From NCBI GenBank assembly GCA_026397715.1, contig JAPLUN010000253.1, positions 1 through 33,474 on the forward strand: DNA of 33,474 nt, written 5' to 3'. The notes beneath the pieces are model-generated. The model saw only the letters and a list, made by a program, of their open reading frames with translations. It was not told where the DNA came from and did no database searches. How positions within the stretch are numbered: position 1 is the stretch's first letter; every line of letters begins with the position of its first letter. This document shows positions 1-7,429 of the stretch, piece after piece. This stretch comes from Verrucomicrobiota bacterium. Lineage in GTDB: Bacteria > Verrucomicrobiota > Verrucomicrobiia > Verrucomicrobiales > Verrucomicrobiaceae. The position numbers were made by a program, and so were the translations under genes.

Positions 1-708
1 CCGGGATACGTCGGTTACGAAGAAGGCGGCCAGCTTTCCTAAGCCGTGCGCCGTCGCCCTTACTCCGTGATCTTGTTCGACGAAGTCGAAAAAGCGCACC
101 CGGATGTGATGCATCTGCTGCTGCAGATTCTCGAAGAAGGCCAGGTCACCGACAACTTCGGTCGCAAGATCGACTTCCGGAACACCATCGTCATCCTCAC
201 CTCCAACATCGGTGCGGAGCAGATCAAACGCCAGACCAGCCTGGGCTTCATGGCCATGCAGGAAGACGCCGCCGACAACGCCGGCATCAAAGGCAAGATC
301 ACCGAAGCCGCGAAGAAGTTCTTCAAGCCTGAGTTCCTCAACCGCCTCGACGACATCGTCATCTTCCGCATGCTCGAGAAGGAGCAGCTCAACAAGATCG
401 TCGATCTCGAAGTCAGCAAAGTGGTTGTCCGCCTAAAGAAGAAGAACATCCACATCACCCTGGACGACAGCGCCCGCGAGTTCCTCATGAAGGAGGGTTT
501 TGATCCGCAGTATGGTGCGCGTCCGATGCGCCGTGCCGTGGAGAAAAACATCGAAGACCCGCTGGCCGAGCATCTCCTGCGCGGAGACATCCGCGAAGGC
601 GACATCGTCAAGGTCTCCCATGACGACGAGCACAAGCGCCTCAAGTTTGCCGCCGACAAGCGTGAAACCACTGACGTCCCGGCTCCGGCCGAGACGCCAG
701 CCCCTTAA
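1..708 (+). CDS. clpC: ClpC-type AAA+ unfoldase subunit, C-terminal part (5' end outside window, in-frame stop at 40-42)
   Basis: This is the second ATPase domain and C-terminus of a Hsp100/ClpC-type unfoldase, which threads substrates into the ClpP protease in the cytoplasm. Visible landmarks are the pore-loop region GYVGYEEGGQLS (from base 4), the Walker B stretch VILFDEVEKAHPD, sensor-1 TSNIG, the arginine-finger segment FLNRLDD and the C-terminal GARPMRRAVE signature. The final Ala/Pro/Glu-rich tail is disordered. The reading frame is open from base 1 except for TAA at 40-42, which sits where the family has a conserved Glu (GGQL-S/T-E-AVRRRPYS); one base change from GAA explains it. GTG at 46 could be called as a start but would begin in the middle of the ATPase fold. 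Family assignment is firm; ClpC rather than ClpB rests on the short C-terminal domain and is inferred. Confidence 0.85.
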
Positions 709-738
709 CCGGGAGAGGTCCGCCGGGCTCTGCCTGCC

Positions 739-1947
739 ATGATCCGTGCCCTGATCCTCATTCTCCTCCTCGGCAGCCTCGGCTGCTGGCTGGATCGTGA
801 GCATCAGGCGGGGCGGTTCCAGCGTGTGGATGAGTTGTTTCTCGATTTCCTCGTGGCCAATGCGCGGGATCGTTTTGTTTCGGCACCCGATCAGGCGGTG
901 TCTTCATCCCCCGTCGTCTTGGTGAAGATGCGTGTGGCAGACAAAGCGGAATATGCCGGCTGGCCTCCGCGCCCGCTGGACTGGCAGATGGTCCTGAAAG
1001 GCTTGCATGCCTACAATCCAGCAGTGGTCGTGATACCTGAAACACTGTTTTGGGGCCGGCCTTCGCCCGAGTTTGTGAACGAGGCAGCGCAGGCATTGGT
1101 GCCTTTTCCCAGCACGGTTCTGGGCGTTGAGGCCCAGCTGGCTTCCAGCCATGATGCACCCGCATTTTTGGGCGGTCTCGAAAGCTCTCTGCCACCCTTT
1201 CAAAAGGTGCAGGGGGACTTTGGCTCCGTTCCGCCTCTGGGGGCTTTGATTGCTGCGCCGGACGACCTTCTCCGCCGACAGGCAGAGATCGGCATTGCCG
1301 TGCCGCTTGATGCCAAGAACGCCGGCAAACTGGCTTATGCCATGCAGGAGAGCGGCCACCTCCTACCCACCGTCCTGGCCCAGACTCTGGCACGTTTCAC
1401 CCAGACGCCGTATGCCACTCAGCGCCTGCTGCTGGGTCCTGGAGCGGGTGCTTACCTCTCCAATGGTGCTTTTGTGCCGCTTTCGGCTGCCGGTGAGTTC
1501 ATCATCAACACAAAACAGCCAGTTCACGAGGTAGATGCACTTCATTTGATGACTTCGGAACTGGCCGATGCCCTTTCCCCGCAGGAAAAGGCCAATCTCT
1601 CAGGTGAGAAGGTGATCGTCATTGGAATCGATGATGAGGCCCAAAGTGGACTCGCACGCCTGCATGCCCAGGCGCTTGCACAGGTGCTCGCCCTGCCACG
1701 TCTGCGACTGCTGCCTGCCTGGGCGCAATGGATCATCTGGGGTGCCGCCGGACTGACGGGGCTTTGGCTGGTGTTGTTTGTACCGCGCAAGAAAGCCATC
1801 CTGCGAGGGACGCTCTGCATCTTCGCGGCACTGGTCGGCTGCTTTCTTGCCTTTCAGTCCAGTTTGATCTGGAGTCCGCCAACGATACCCGCCGCTTTGA
1901 TCGCCGTATCGACGGTGTTTGCGCGAATCGCCGGCCGCAGGAAGTAG
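739..1947 (+). CDS. CHASE2-like extracytoplasmic sensor protein with three C-terminal membrane helices
   Basis: The 402-residue product has an N-terminal hydrophobic anchor or signal (residues 1-16), a long extracytoplasmic region, and three hydrophobic segments near 328-348, 358-378 and 383-397. The pattern after the anchor (an RDRF segment, a V-V-L-V strand, a WPPRPLDWQMVLKGL helix, then an AVVVIPE strand) resembles the CHASE2 fold, and CHASE2 followed by three membrane helices is the classic receptor arrangement. Known CHASE2 receptors then carry a cyclase, kinase or other output domain; here the protein stops a few residues after the last helix (RIAGRRK). The start ATG lies 30 bases after the clpC stop, so co-transcription is likely. 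Ligand unknown. The CHASE2 call is pattern-based, and an unnamed membrane protein is the alternative. Confidence 0.6.
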   Translation: MIRALILILLLGSLGCWLDREHQAGRFQRVDELFLDFLVANARDRFVSAPDQAVSSSPVVLVKMRVADKAEYAGWPPRPLDWQMVLKGLHAYNPAVVVIPETLFWGRPSPEFVNEAAQALVPFPSTVLGVEAQLASSHDAPAFLGGLESSLPPFQKVQGDFGSVPPLGALIAAPDDLLRRQAEIGIAVPLDAKNAGKLAYAMQESGHLLPTVLAQTLARFTQTPYATQRLLLGPGAGAYLSNGAFVPLSAAGEFIINTKQPVHEVDALHLMTSELADALSPQEKANLSGEKVIVIGIDDEAQSGLARLHAQALAQVLALPRLRLLPAWAQWIIWGAAGLTGLWLVLFVPRKKAILRGTLCIFAALVGCFLAFQSSLIWSPPTIPAALIAVSTVFARIAGRRK

Positions 1948-1951
1948 TCTC

Positions 1952-2830
1952 CTACTTGGCTGTCTTTTGGGCTGGGACGGCAAAGACCTGAATCTCGATG
2001 TAATGGTTCATGTCGTTGGCAGTGTTACCGTTGCTCCATAAGCGGACGTAACGAGCTTTGGCGGCTTTGCCTTCAATGATGCGGCCATAGTTGGTCTCGA
2101 TGTAGGCAGGGTCTTTGCCCTTTCCCAAGCCAGAGGTGTTGTCATGATCGGAATTCCACAGGGTGGTGACACCGGTTTTGAACTCGGGATCGTCCGACAC
2201 CTGAATGACGACGTCGAGGTAGGCGACGGGCATCTTGTGAAAATGCCATACGGCGATTTTTTGAATCACATGCGTGGCTTCGAGGTCGATCTGAAGCCAT
2301 TGTTTGCCAGGCATGAGTTCGACGAAGCTCCCGTCGGCGCCGTCGGCATCACCGTCAGTGACCAGCGCGAGATCGCCGATGATTGGCGCTGCATCGGAGG
2401 AGGTGACTTTCCTGCCCTTCGCGACGTTCACGGTGCCTTTGAGAGCCTTGAAACTCTTGCTGCGCTTGGAGGGGTCGAACTCCTCCATATTGGGAAGGTT
2501 CACCACGGGGCGGCCGATGAACATGGGTTTGGGCAGGTCTAGAATGATTTCCACCTCCTCCATCATGCTGGTATTTGCCTGACGGGTTCCAGTTATAAAC
2601 TCCTGGTCCTGCAGGCTTAAACTCTTCAGCGGCACGGTGATGACGACCCCGTCTTCACGTCTGAGCAGAATATTGTCACCCGTGCGACGGACCAGTTCAG
2701 CCCGGATTTCATTCTGGCTGCTGGCATCCTTCCAGACGCGGTCTGCGGATTGGAGCGCACCCGCAGCCAGACACAGGCAAACCAGAATCCCAGATTTCAG
2801 CAGCCGTCGTTTCAGGTGGGTGCGCATCAT
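1952..2830 (-). CDS. Secreted SHD1-domain protein with C-terminal discoidin-like domain
   Basis: The product is 292 residues if started at the double Met (2830-2825), which is followed by a typical Sec signal (Arg/Lys-rich, then LLKSGILVCLCLAAGALQSA). The longer open frame to 2893 would put 21 unlikely residues before the signal. After cleavage comes an SHD1-like segment of the type common in Planctomycetes and Verrucomicrobia secreted proteins (VWKDASSQNEIRAELV ... VPLKSLSLQDQEFI). The C-terminal ~140 residues look like an F5/8C/discoidin-type beta-sandwich (WLQIDLEATHVIQKIAVWHF ... ARYVRLWSNG). Such domains bind sugars or cell surfaces; no catalytic residues are visible, so a binding role outside the inner membrane is inferred. 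It converges on the CHASE2-like gene with 4 bases between stops. Confidence 0.7.
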   Translation of the reverse strand: MMRTHLKRRLLKSGILVCLCLAAGALQSADRVWKDASSQNEIRAELVRRTGDNILLRREDGVVITVPLKSLSLQDQEFITGTRQANTSMMEEVEIILDLPKPMFIGRPVVNLPNMEEFDPSKRSKSFKALKGTVNVAKGRKVTSSDAAPIIGDLALVTDGDADGADGSFVELMPGKQWLQIDLEATHVIQKIAVWHFHKMPVAYLDVVIQVSDDPEFKTGVTTLWNSDHDNTSGLGKGKDPAYIETNYGRIIEGKAAKARYVRLWSNGNTANDMNHYIEIQVFAVPAQKTAK

Positions 2831-2976
2831 GCCCAAAGTTGAAACAAGAACGCAGGACGGCAACAAGATAGCTGGCGCATGCCATGCCGTCATATGGGGG
2901 CAGCCCCCTCAATTAGCCCTTGTGGAACACTGGCAAGCCCCTAGTGTCGCCCTCCCCTCCCCCAAAAAAATATAGC

Positions 2977-4335
2977 ATGCGTTTTCGCAACCTGACCCGC
3001 CGGCGTGAGATCGGCGCCAATTCCTACCTCCTTGAAGCCGGAGATTCTCGCGTCGTGCTGGATGCCGGCATGCACCCGAAACGCGCAGGCTACGAAGCCT
3101 TGCCGGATTTCAGCCCTCTGCCGCACAAGTCCGTCAGCGCCGCGATCATCACGCATGCTCATCACGATCATATTGGCTCCATGCCTGTGTTGCAGCGCAA
3201 ACAGCCGAACACCCCGGTCCTGATGACCGAAATCACCGGCGAACTGGCGTCAGCGATGCTGCACAACTCCGTCAACGTGATGACGAAGCAGCGCGAGGAG
3301 GAAAGCATCACGGAGTATCCCCTCTTCACCCACCGTGAACTGGATGACATCCGCGCCCAGTGGATCTACCGCGACATCGACCGCCCGTTTGAGATTCCGG
3401 ACACCAACCTTGAGGCGACGATGTTCGACGCCGGTCACATCCTCGGTTCCACGGGCGTACTGGTCCGTGAAGGCAGCAACACACTCTTCTACACTGGTGA
3501 CGTGAATTTCGAGGCGCAGACGATCTGCCGCGCCGCCGACTTCCCTACCAGCGGCATCGACGTTATGATCGCCGAGACGACGCGTGGCGATTATGCACGC
3601 CCCGAAGGCTTTTCCCGCAAAGGCGAAAAAGAACGTCTCGCAGGAGTGATCCGCGAAACGCATGAAGCCGGTGGCGCCGTAATGATCCCCGTGTTTGCCT
3701 TGGGCAAGACGCAGGAGGTCATGCTGATGCTGCACGAACTGCACCAAGAAGGCCTCATCCCTGAGATGCCGCTCTACATCGGCGGTCTGAGCACCAAGAT
3801 CACCGTGCTCTACGATCACTACGCCTCCCGCAGCCGCCGCAGCTATCCAGGCTTCCGCCTGCTGGACGACATGAAGATGCTTGTGCCGCGCAAGAGCAAG
3901 AAACGGCAGGAAATCGTTTCCAGCCCGCGCTCCCTCTACGCGCTCTCCAGCGGCATGATGACGGAGCACACCGTCTCCAACACCTTCGCGCAAAAGTTCC
4001 TCGATAACCCGCGCAACACCGTCTGCTTCGTCGGCTACACCGACCCCGATTCCCCCGGCTACAAGATCCGCAATGCCACCCCCGGCACGATGATCAAACT
4101 CGCCAAGGACATGCCTGCCGTGGCGTTGAACGCCCGCATCGCGAGCTTTGACCTCAGCGCCCACGCTTCCCGTGAGCAGATCGCCGAATACATCGAGAAA
4201 GTGAAGCCCAAGAAGCTCCTGCTAGTCCACGGCGAAGAGCCCGCGCAGATGTGGTTCATCCGCCGCTTCAACGAAAGCATCCCTGAGACTGAAATCATCC
4301 GCCCAGAACCGAATCAGCCAGTCGATCTCTGGTAA
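2977..4335 (+). CDS. Beta-CASP metallo-beta-lactamase-fold hydrolase (RNA-processing exonuclease family)
   Basis: The 452-residue product belongs to the MBL/beta-CASP family, whose members (CPSF73, RNase J relatives) cut RNA with two zinc ions in the cytoplasm. The zinc motif HAHHDH is at residues 60-65, followed by the second metal histidine region (DAGHILGSTG), the Asp strand YTGDVNFE, the beta-CASP ETTRGDYARP segment, and the C-terminal RMMBL-type region (FDLSAHASREQI ... LLLVHGE). I chose ATG 2977 because the conserved N-terminus (RNLTRRREIGANSYLLEAGD) begins there; the frame runs open to 2920 but encodes a low-complexity Pro-rich stretch. It ends 9 bases before folA, so the two are probably one operon. 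Exact substrate cannot be told; a general MBL hydrolase is the alternative. Confidence 0.85.
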   Translation: MRFRNLTRRREIGANSYLLEAGDSRVVLDAGMHPKRAGYEALPDFSPLPHKSVSAAIITHAHHDHIGSMPVLQRKQPNTPVLMTEITGELASAMLHNSVNVMTKQREEESITEYPLFTHRELDDIRAQWIYRDIDRPFEIPDTNLEATMFDAGHILGSTGVLVREGSNTLFYTGDVNFEAQTICRAADFPTSGIDVMIAETTRGDYARPEGFSRKGEKERLAGVIRETHEAGGAVMIPVFALGKTQEVMLMLHELHQEGLIPEMPLYIGGLSTKITVLYDHYASRSRRSYPGFRLLDDMKMLVPRKSKKRQEIVSSPRSLYALSSGMMTEHTVSNTFAQKFLDNPRNTVCFVGYTDPDSPGYKIRNATPGTMIKLAKDMPAVALNARIASFDLSAHASREQIAEYIEKVKPKKLLLVHGEEPAQMWFIRRFNESIPETEIIRPEPNQPVDLW

Positions 4336-4344
4336 CTTCCGGCC

Positions 4345-4821
4345 ATGCCGCGCCTCATCGCCATTGTCGCCATGTCGAGCAACCGCGTCATCGGACGCGA
4401 GGGCAAGCTGCCGTGGCATTTCCCGGAGGATTTGAAGTTCTTCAAGCGTACCACGCTTGGCCACCCCATTCTCATGGGGCGTGCGACGTTTGACTCCATC
4501 GGCAGGCCGCTGCCAGGACGCCAAAACATTGTTTTAAGCAACACGATGGCGCCACGCGAAGGGCTCACCGTCATTCGGAGCGCCGCCGAACTGCCGCAGG
4601 TGTGCGGTGAAGCCGAAACCGTCTTTGTCATCGGCGGTGCACGCGTGTTCGAGGAACTCCTGCCTAAGTGTGACGGACTCTATCTGACCTGGATCACCGC
4701 TCCATACGAGGGCGATGTACTCCTGCCCCCCTTCGAACATCTCTTCCAACTCAAGGAAATCGTGGGCCAGTCGGAAGGCTTGGAATTTCGCTATTACGAA
4801 AGACTGGCGGATGTGAAATAA
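4345..4821 (+). CDS. folA: Dihydrofolate reductase
   Basis: The 158-residue product matches chromosomal dihydrofolate reductase in length and motif order: an N-terminal strand IAIVAMSSNRVIG, the substrate loop KLPWHFPEDLKFFK with the catalytic acidic residue Asp29, the NADPH-binding segments PILMGRATFDSIGRPLPGR and VFVIGGARVFEELLP, and a C-terminal FRYYER strand. It reduces dihydrofolate to tetrahydrofolate with NADPH in the cytosol, supplying one-carbon metabolism. It directly follows the beta-CASP hydrolase gene with a 9-base gap. The strong hairpin at 4987-5010 lies 165 bases after the stop, far for a simple folA terminator. No thymidylate synthase gene, a frequent neighbour, is present. 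Confidence 0.95.
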   Translation: MPRLIAIVAMSSNRVIGREGKLPWHFPEDLKFFKRTTLGHPILMGRATFDSIGRPLPGRQNIVLSNTMAPREGLTVIRSAAELPQVCGEAETVFVIGGARVFEELLPKCDGLYLTWITAPYEGDVLLPPFEHLFQLKEIVGQSEGLEFRYYERLADVK

Positions 4822-4897
4822 CAGCACCCCCAAGGTGTTCTCACATCCTCCTTACAACTCATTTACGAGCGCCTGACGCATCGTTTTCGATCTGTGG

Positions 4898-5021
4898 GAG
4901 ACTACCATCAGACAACGAACCGGAGACGGTTCAGTCAAAACTTTCAAATAGTGGTTCCTTCTGGCTGTTGGACTCTATCAAGCGACGGGGCGGATCGGGT
5001 GATCCGCCCCGTTTGCTTTTT
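4898..5021 (+). ncRNA. Candidate small structured RNA in the folA downstream gap (low confidence)
   Basis: The only gene-free stretch over 300 bases is 4822-5134. It contains a perfect 6-bp hairpin with a GNRA-type GAGA loop (4917-4932) and ends in a very strong intrinsic terminator (4987-5021). The terminator is 165 bases beyond folA and before the next start at 5135, as expected for an independent short transcript or a long folA 3' UTR. The 5' end given is a guess from a weak promoter-like pair (TTTACG at 4862, TTCGAT at 4886). I do not recognise it as 6S, SRP or tmRNA. No ORF with coding character fills the gap. Confidence 0.25.
4987..5021 (+). terminator. Strong intrinsic terminator
   Basis: A perfect 10-bp GC-rich stem (GGGGCGGATC at 4987-4996 and GATCCGCCCC at 5001-5010) with a GGGT loop is followed by GTTTGCTTTTT. 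This is a textbook Rho-independent terminator for plus-strand transcripts coming from folA or from an RNA encoded in the gap. Confidence 0.85.
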
Positions 5022-5134
5022 CAGCCAGGGGGGAGGACACCAGGTCCGTTCCTCACGGTAGGTTTCTGATACTGAAATGCTTGATTTCCCTGCGCATGTC
5101 CCGAAGGTGCAGTAATCGACGCCAACCTTAGACG

Positions 5135-5857
5135 ATGAAATTCGCCATTTTCGGAGACATCCACGCCAATCTTGAAGCCCTGCAGACCGTTCTGTGGGAC
5201 GCTCAGGAACAGGGTTGTGCCAATTACGTCTGCCTCGGCGACATCGTCGGCTACGCAGCCAACCCGGTGGAATGCCTGCAGACAGTGCGGGATCTGGGCT
5301 GCCCGGTGGTACGCGGCAATCACGATGAAGGGGCCGCCAGCGAGAGCTCCCTCGAAGAATTGAACCCTCTGGCCCAGAACGCCCTGCTGTGGACGCGTGA
5401 ACAGCTCAGCGAAGAGCAGCGCCAGTGGCTGAGGGATTTGAAGCTTGTGCGCCAGGTGCGCGATTTCACCATCGTCCACGCTACGCTCGATTCTCCCGGC
5501 AACTGGGGCTATGTGACCAACCGCTTTGATGCGATGGCCAGCTTCAGCTACCAGTTCACCCAAGTGTGCTTTTACGGCCACACACATGTGCCGCGCATCT
5601 TTGAAAAAGACGACGCCGTGCGTGCCGCCCGTGGCACCGATGTGCAGCTGCAACGCGGCGTGAAATACTTCGTCAACGTCGGCAGTGTCGGCCAGCCCCG
5701 TGACGGCGACTGGCGTGCCGCCTACGCCATCTATGATGTGCAGGCGCAGACGATTTCGATCCGCCGGCTGGAATACGACATCGAAACCGCGCAGGGTAAA
5801 ATCCGCGCCGCCGGGCTTCCCTCTCTGCTGGCCGACCGTCTTGCCTTGGGCAAATGA
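5135..5857 (+). CDS. Calcineurin-like metallophosphoesterase
   Basis: The 240-residue cytoplasmic protein carries the complete metallophosphoesterase motif set: GDIHAN (Asp8, His10), LGDIVGY (Asp36), GNHD (Asn62, His63), VHA (His115) and GHTH (His149, His151). Together these bind two metal ions and hydrolyse phosphomonoesters or phosphodiesters. Length and the N-terminal GDIHANLEAL signature resemble the YfcE/ApaH-like group of small bacterial phosphoesterases; the natural substrate cannot be read from sequence. Its TGA overlaps the ATG of the next gene (ATGA at 5854-5857), so the two are translationally coupled and form an operon with a glycosyltransferase. Confidence 0.88.
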   Translation: MKFAIFGDIHANLEALQTVLWDAQEQGCANYVCLGDIVGYAANPVECLQTVRDLGCPVVRGNHDEGAASESSLEELNPLAQNALLWTREQLSEEQRQWLRDLKLVRQVRDFTIVHATLDSPGNWGYVTNRFDAMASFSYQFTQVCFYGHTHVPRIFEKDDAVRAARGTDVQLQRGVKYFVNVGSVGQPRDGDWRAAYAIYDVQAQTISIRRLEYDIETAQGKIRAAGLPSLLADRLALGK

Positions 5858-6873
5858 GCGCCGCCAAGCGCCAGCTTCCCAGCATGCGTGATTTCCACTC
5901 CGCGCTCATCGTCAAACCCAGTTCCTTGGGCGACATCGTCCACACGCTGCCCGCGGTGAAAGCGCTGCGCGATGCGCATCCGCAGCTGAAAATCCGCTGG
6001 CTCGCCAATACGGAATGGACGCCGATCCTGCAGGGCTGCCCGCTGCTCGACGAAGTGATCCCCTTCCCGCGCAAAACCTTTCGCGGTCTCGCCGGTCTGA
6101 CGCGCTTCTGGAACTGGCGGCGCACCTGGATGACGCTGCCACGTGAGGAGCCCGAGATCGTGCTCGATTTCCAGGGCCTTTTACGCAGCGGACTCGTCAG
6201 CAGCTGGCGTGGATCGCAAACCGTCATCGGCCTTTCGAATGCCCGTGAAGGCTCTCGCTTCTTTTACAACCACACCGTGCCAGTAAATGCCGGAGCCCAT
6301 GCGGTGGACCGCTATCTCGAACTGCCTCGCGCTTTGGGAGTCCGCATCGAGCCAGAAGACATTGCCTTTGAGCTCACACCCGGCACCGCTCCCTCCGGCT
6401 GGCCCGACTCGCTGCCGAATTTCACCGCCGTGCATCCCTGGTCACGTGGAGAGGGCAAATCTCTCTCCAATTCCGCTTTGCAGGCGCTTTGTGCTGCGCT
6501 GGCCCCGCATCCGGTCTTCCTCGTCGGAATGACGGCTGACTCAACACGCCCCACCGGCAGCCACATCCAAGACTGGAGCAACCGCACCTCCCTGCCCGAG
6601 TTGATCTGGCTCATGCGTCAGGCAAAGTTCTGCATCAGCGTGGACAGCGGCCCCATGCACATCGCCGCAGCGGTCAATCCGCAGACGCTGGGCATCCACA
6701 CCTGGAGCGACCCGCGCAAAGTCGGCCCCTACCCGTCCGGCGTTCACGTCTGGAAAGGCGGACGCATCGCGACACGCAGTGAATTCAGCGCCGAGGAATG
6801 CCAGAGCGATGCCAGCGTGACCGATCAGGACGCACGCGGCATCGGCGAATGGGTGAGCCAAAGACTGGACTGA
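5854..6873 (+). CDS. Glycosyltransferase family 9 (heptosyltransferase-like)
   Basis: The 339-residue protein resembles ADP-heptose:LPS heptosyltransferases (WaaC/WaaF/WaaQ, GT9), which build the inner core of lipopolysaccharide at the cytoplasmic face. The N-terminal Rossmann segment IVKPSSLGDIVHTLPAVKAL is the family signature. The C-terminal half has a W-S-R-G-E-G-K-S sugar-nucleotide segment and the acceptor-side motif SVDSGPMHIAAAV followed by GIHTWSDPRKVGPY. The ATG at 5854 is preferred over Met11 because it overlaps the upstream stop by four bases. Donor and acceptor specificity are inferred only; the pairing with a phosphoesterase could mean sugar-phosphate handling in envelope synthesis. 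Confidence 0.82.
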   Translation: MSAAKRQLPSMRDFHSALIVKPSSLGDIVHTLPAVKALRDAHPQLKIRWLANTEWTPILQGCPLLDEVIPFPRKTFRGLAGLTRFWNWRRTWMTLPREEPEIVLDFQGLLRSGLVSSWRGSQTVIGLSNAREGSRFFYNHTVPVNAGAHAVDRYLELPRALGVRIEPEDIAFELTPGTAPSGWPDSLPNFTAVHPWSRGEGKSLSNSALQALCAALAPHPVFLVGMTADSTRPTGSHIQDWSNRTSLPELIWLMRQAKFCISVDSGPMHIAAAVNPQTLGIHTWSDPRKVGPYPSGVHVWKGGRIATRSEFSAEECQSDASVTDQDARGIGEWVSQRLD

Positions 6874-6884
6874 GATACTGCTGA

Positions 6885-7151
6885 TTACTTCTTCGCGGTG
6901 GCATCCTTGACCATTTTCACATACTTGGCGGGATCCGCCTTGAAATCCTTGAGGCAGGATTTGCAGCAGAGATACACGTCCGTGCCTTCGTGGGTGACTT
7001 TGACCGGCTTGCCCATCTCACCGCCGAAAGCTTCGCCAGAGACGGCGCAGGTCTTGAGCGGGTAGGTGGCAGGGATGCCTTCAGGGGCGGCGTGCAGGAA
7101 AGTGACGCTGCAAACAGCGGTGACGAGGAGGAGACCGAGGATGGCTTTCAT
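6885..7151 (-). CDS. Exported TRASH/YHS-like metal-binding protein 1
   Basis: The 88-residue protein has a Sec signal (MKAILGLLLVTAVCSVTFLHA) and a single small Cys domain: TCAVSGEAFGG, then LCCKSCLKDFKADPAKYV. The spacing of one Cys, about 30 residues, then CC-x2-C and an aromatic/basic tail is typical of TRASH/YHS-type metal-binding modules found near copper and heavy-metal efflux genes. It is a paralogue of the product at 7172-7405 (shared YPxKTCxVSG, CCKxC and AKY elements). It is the last gene of the leftward copper-oxidase operon, 20 bases after its paralogue. A periplasmic metal chaperone or buffer is inferred. Confidence 0.78.
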   Translation of the reverse strand: MKAILGLLLVTAVCSVTFLHAAPEGIPATYPLKTCAVSGEAFGGEMGKPVKVTHEGTDVYLCCKSCLKDFKADPAKYVKMVKDATAKK

Positions 7152-7171
7152 GGTGATGTGGTACGGATGGA

Positions 7172-7405
7172 TTAACGGGAAAGTTTGGCCAGATATTTGG
7201 CCTGATTGGCTTCAAACTTTTTCACGCAGGGTTTGCAGCAGAATTTGATCTCCTGGTCGTTGTAAACCTTCGTCACAGGATCGCCCATGGAGCCGAGTGT
7301 GTTGCCGCTGACGAGGCAAGTTTTATGCGGGTAGGACTTTGTTCCAGGGGCGGCCTGAAGGCCGAAGGAGCTGAGCAGCAGAATGATGGTGAGTTTGGTT
7401 TTCAT
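7172..7405 (-). CDS. Exported TRASH/YHS-like metal-binding protein 2
   Basis: The 77-residue protein has a Sec signal (MKTKLTIILLLSSFGLQA) and one Cys domain: KTCLVSGNTLGS, then KFCCKPCVKKFEANQAKYL. It is a tandem paralogue of the product at 6885-7151 with the same order of Cys residues and somewhat shorter loops. It lies 24 bases downstream of the multicopper oxidase stop on the same strand, so it should be co-transcribed from the promoter in front of the oxidase. Binding of soft metal ions in the periplasm is inferred from family and context; the metal is not determined. Confidence 0.78.
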   Translation of the reverse strand: MKTKLTIILLLSSFGLQAAPGTKSYPHKTCLVSGNTLGSMGDPVTKVYNDQEIKFCCKPCVKKFEANQAKYLAKLSR

Positions 7406-7429
7406 GGGGGCGATTTTTTATGGGTTGTC

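Noticed and set aside
2895..2907. Palindrome GGGGGC-A-GCCCCC between the SHD1 and beta-CASP genes
   Set aside because: It is short and GC-only, with no T-run and no second copy; likely by chance in GC-rich DNA.
3250..4164. 304-codon open frame on the minus strand
   Set aside because: It is fully antisense to the beta-CASP hydrolase, has a Gly/Ala/Val/Asp-rich composition typical of a reversed GC-rich gene and no recognisable domain.
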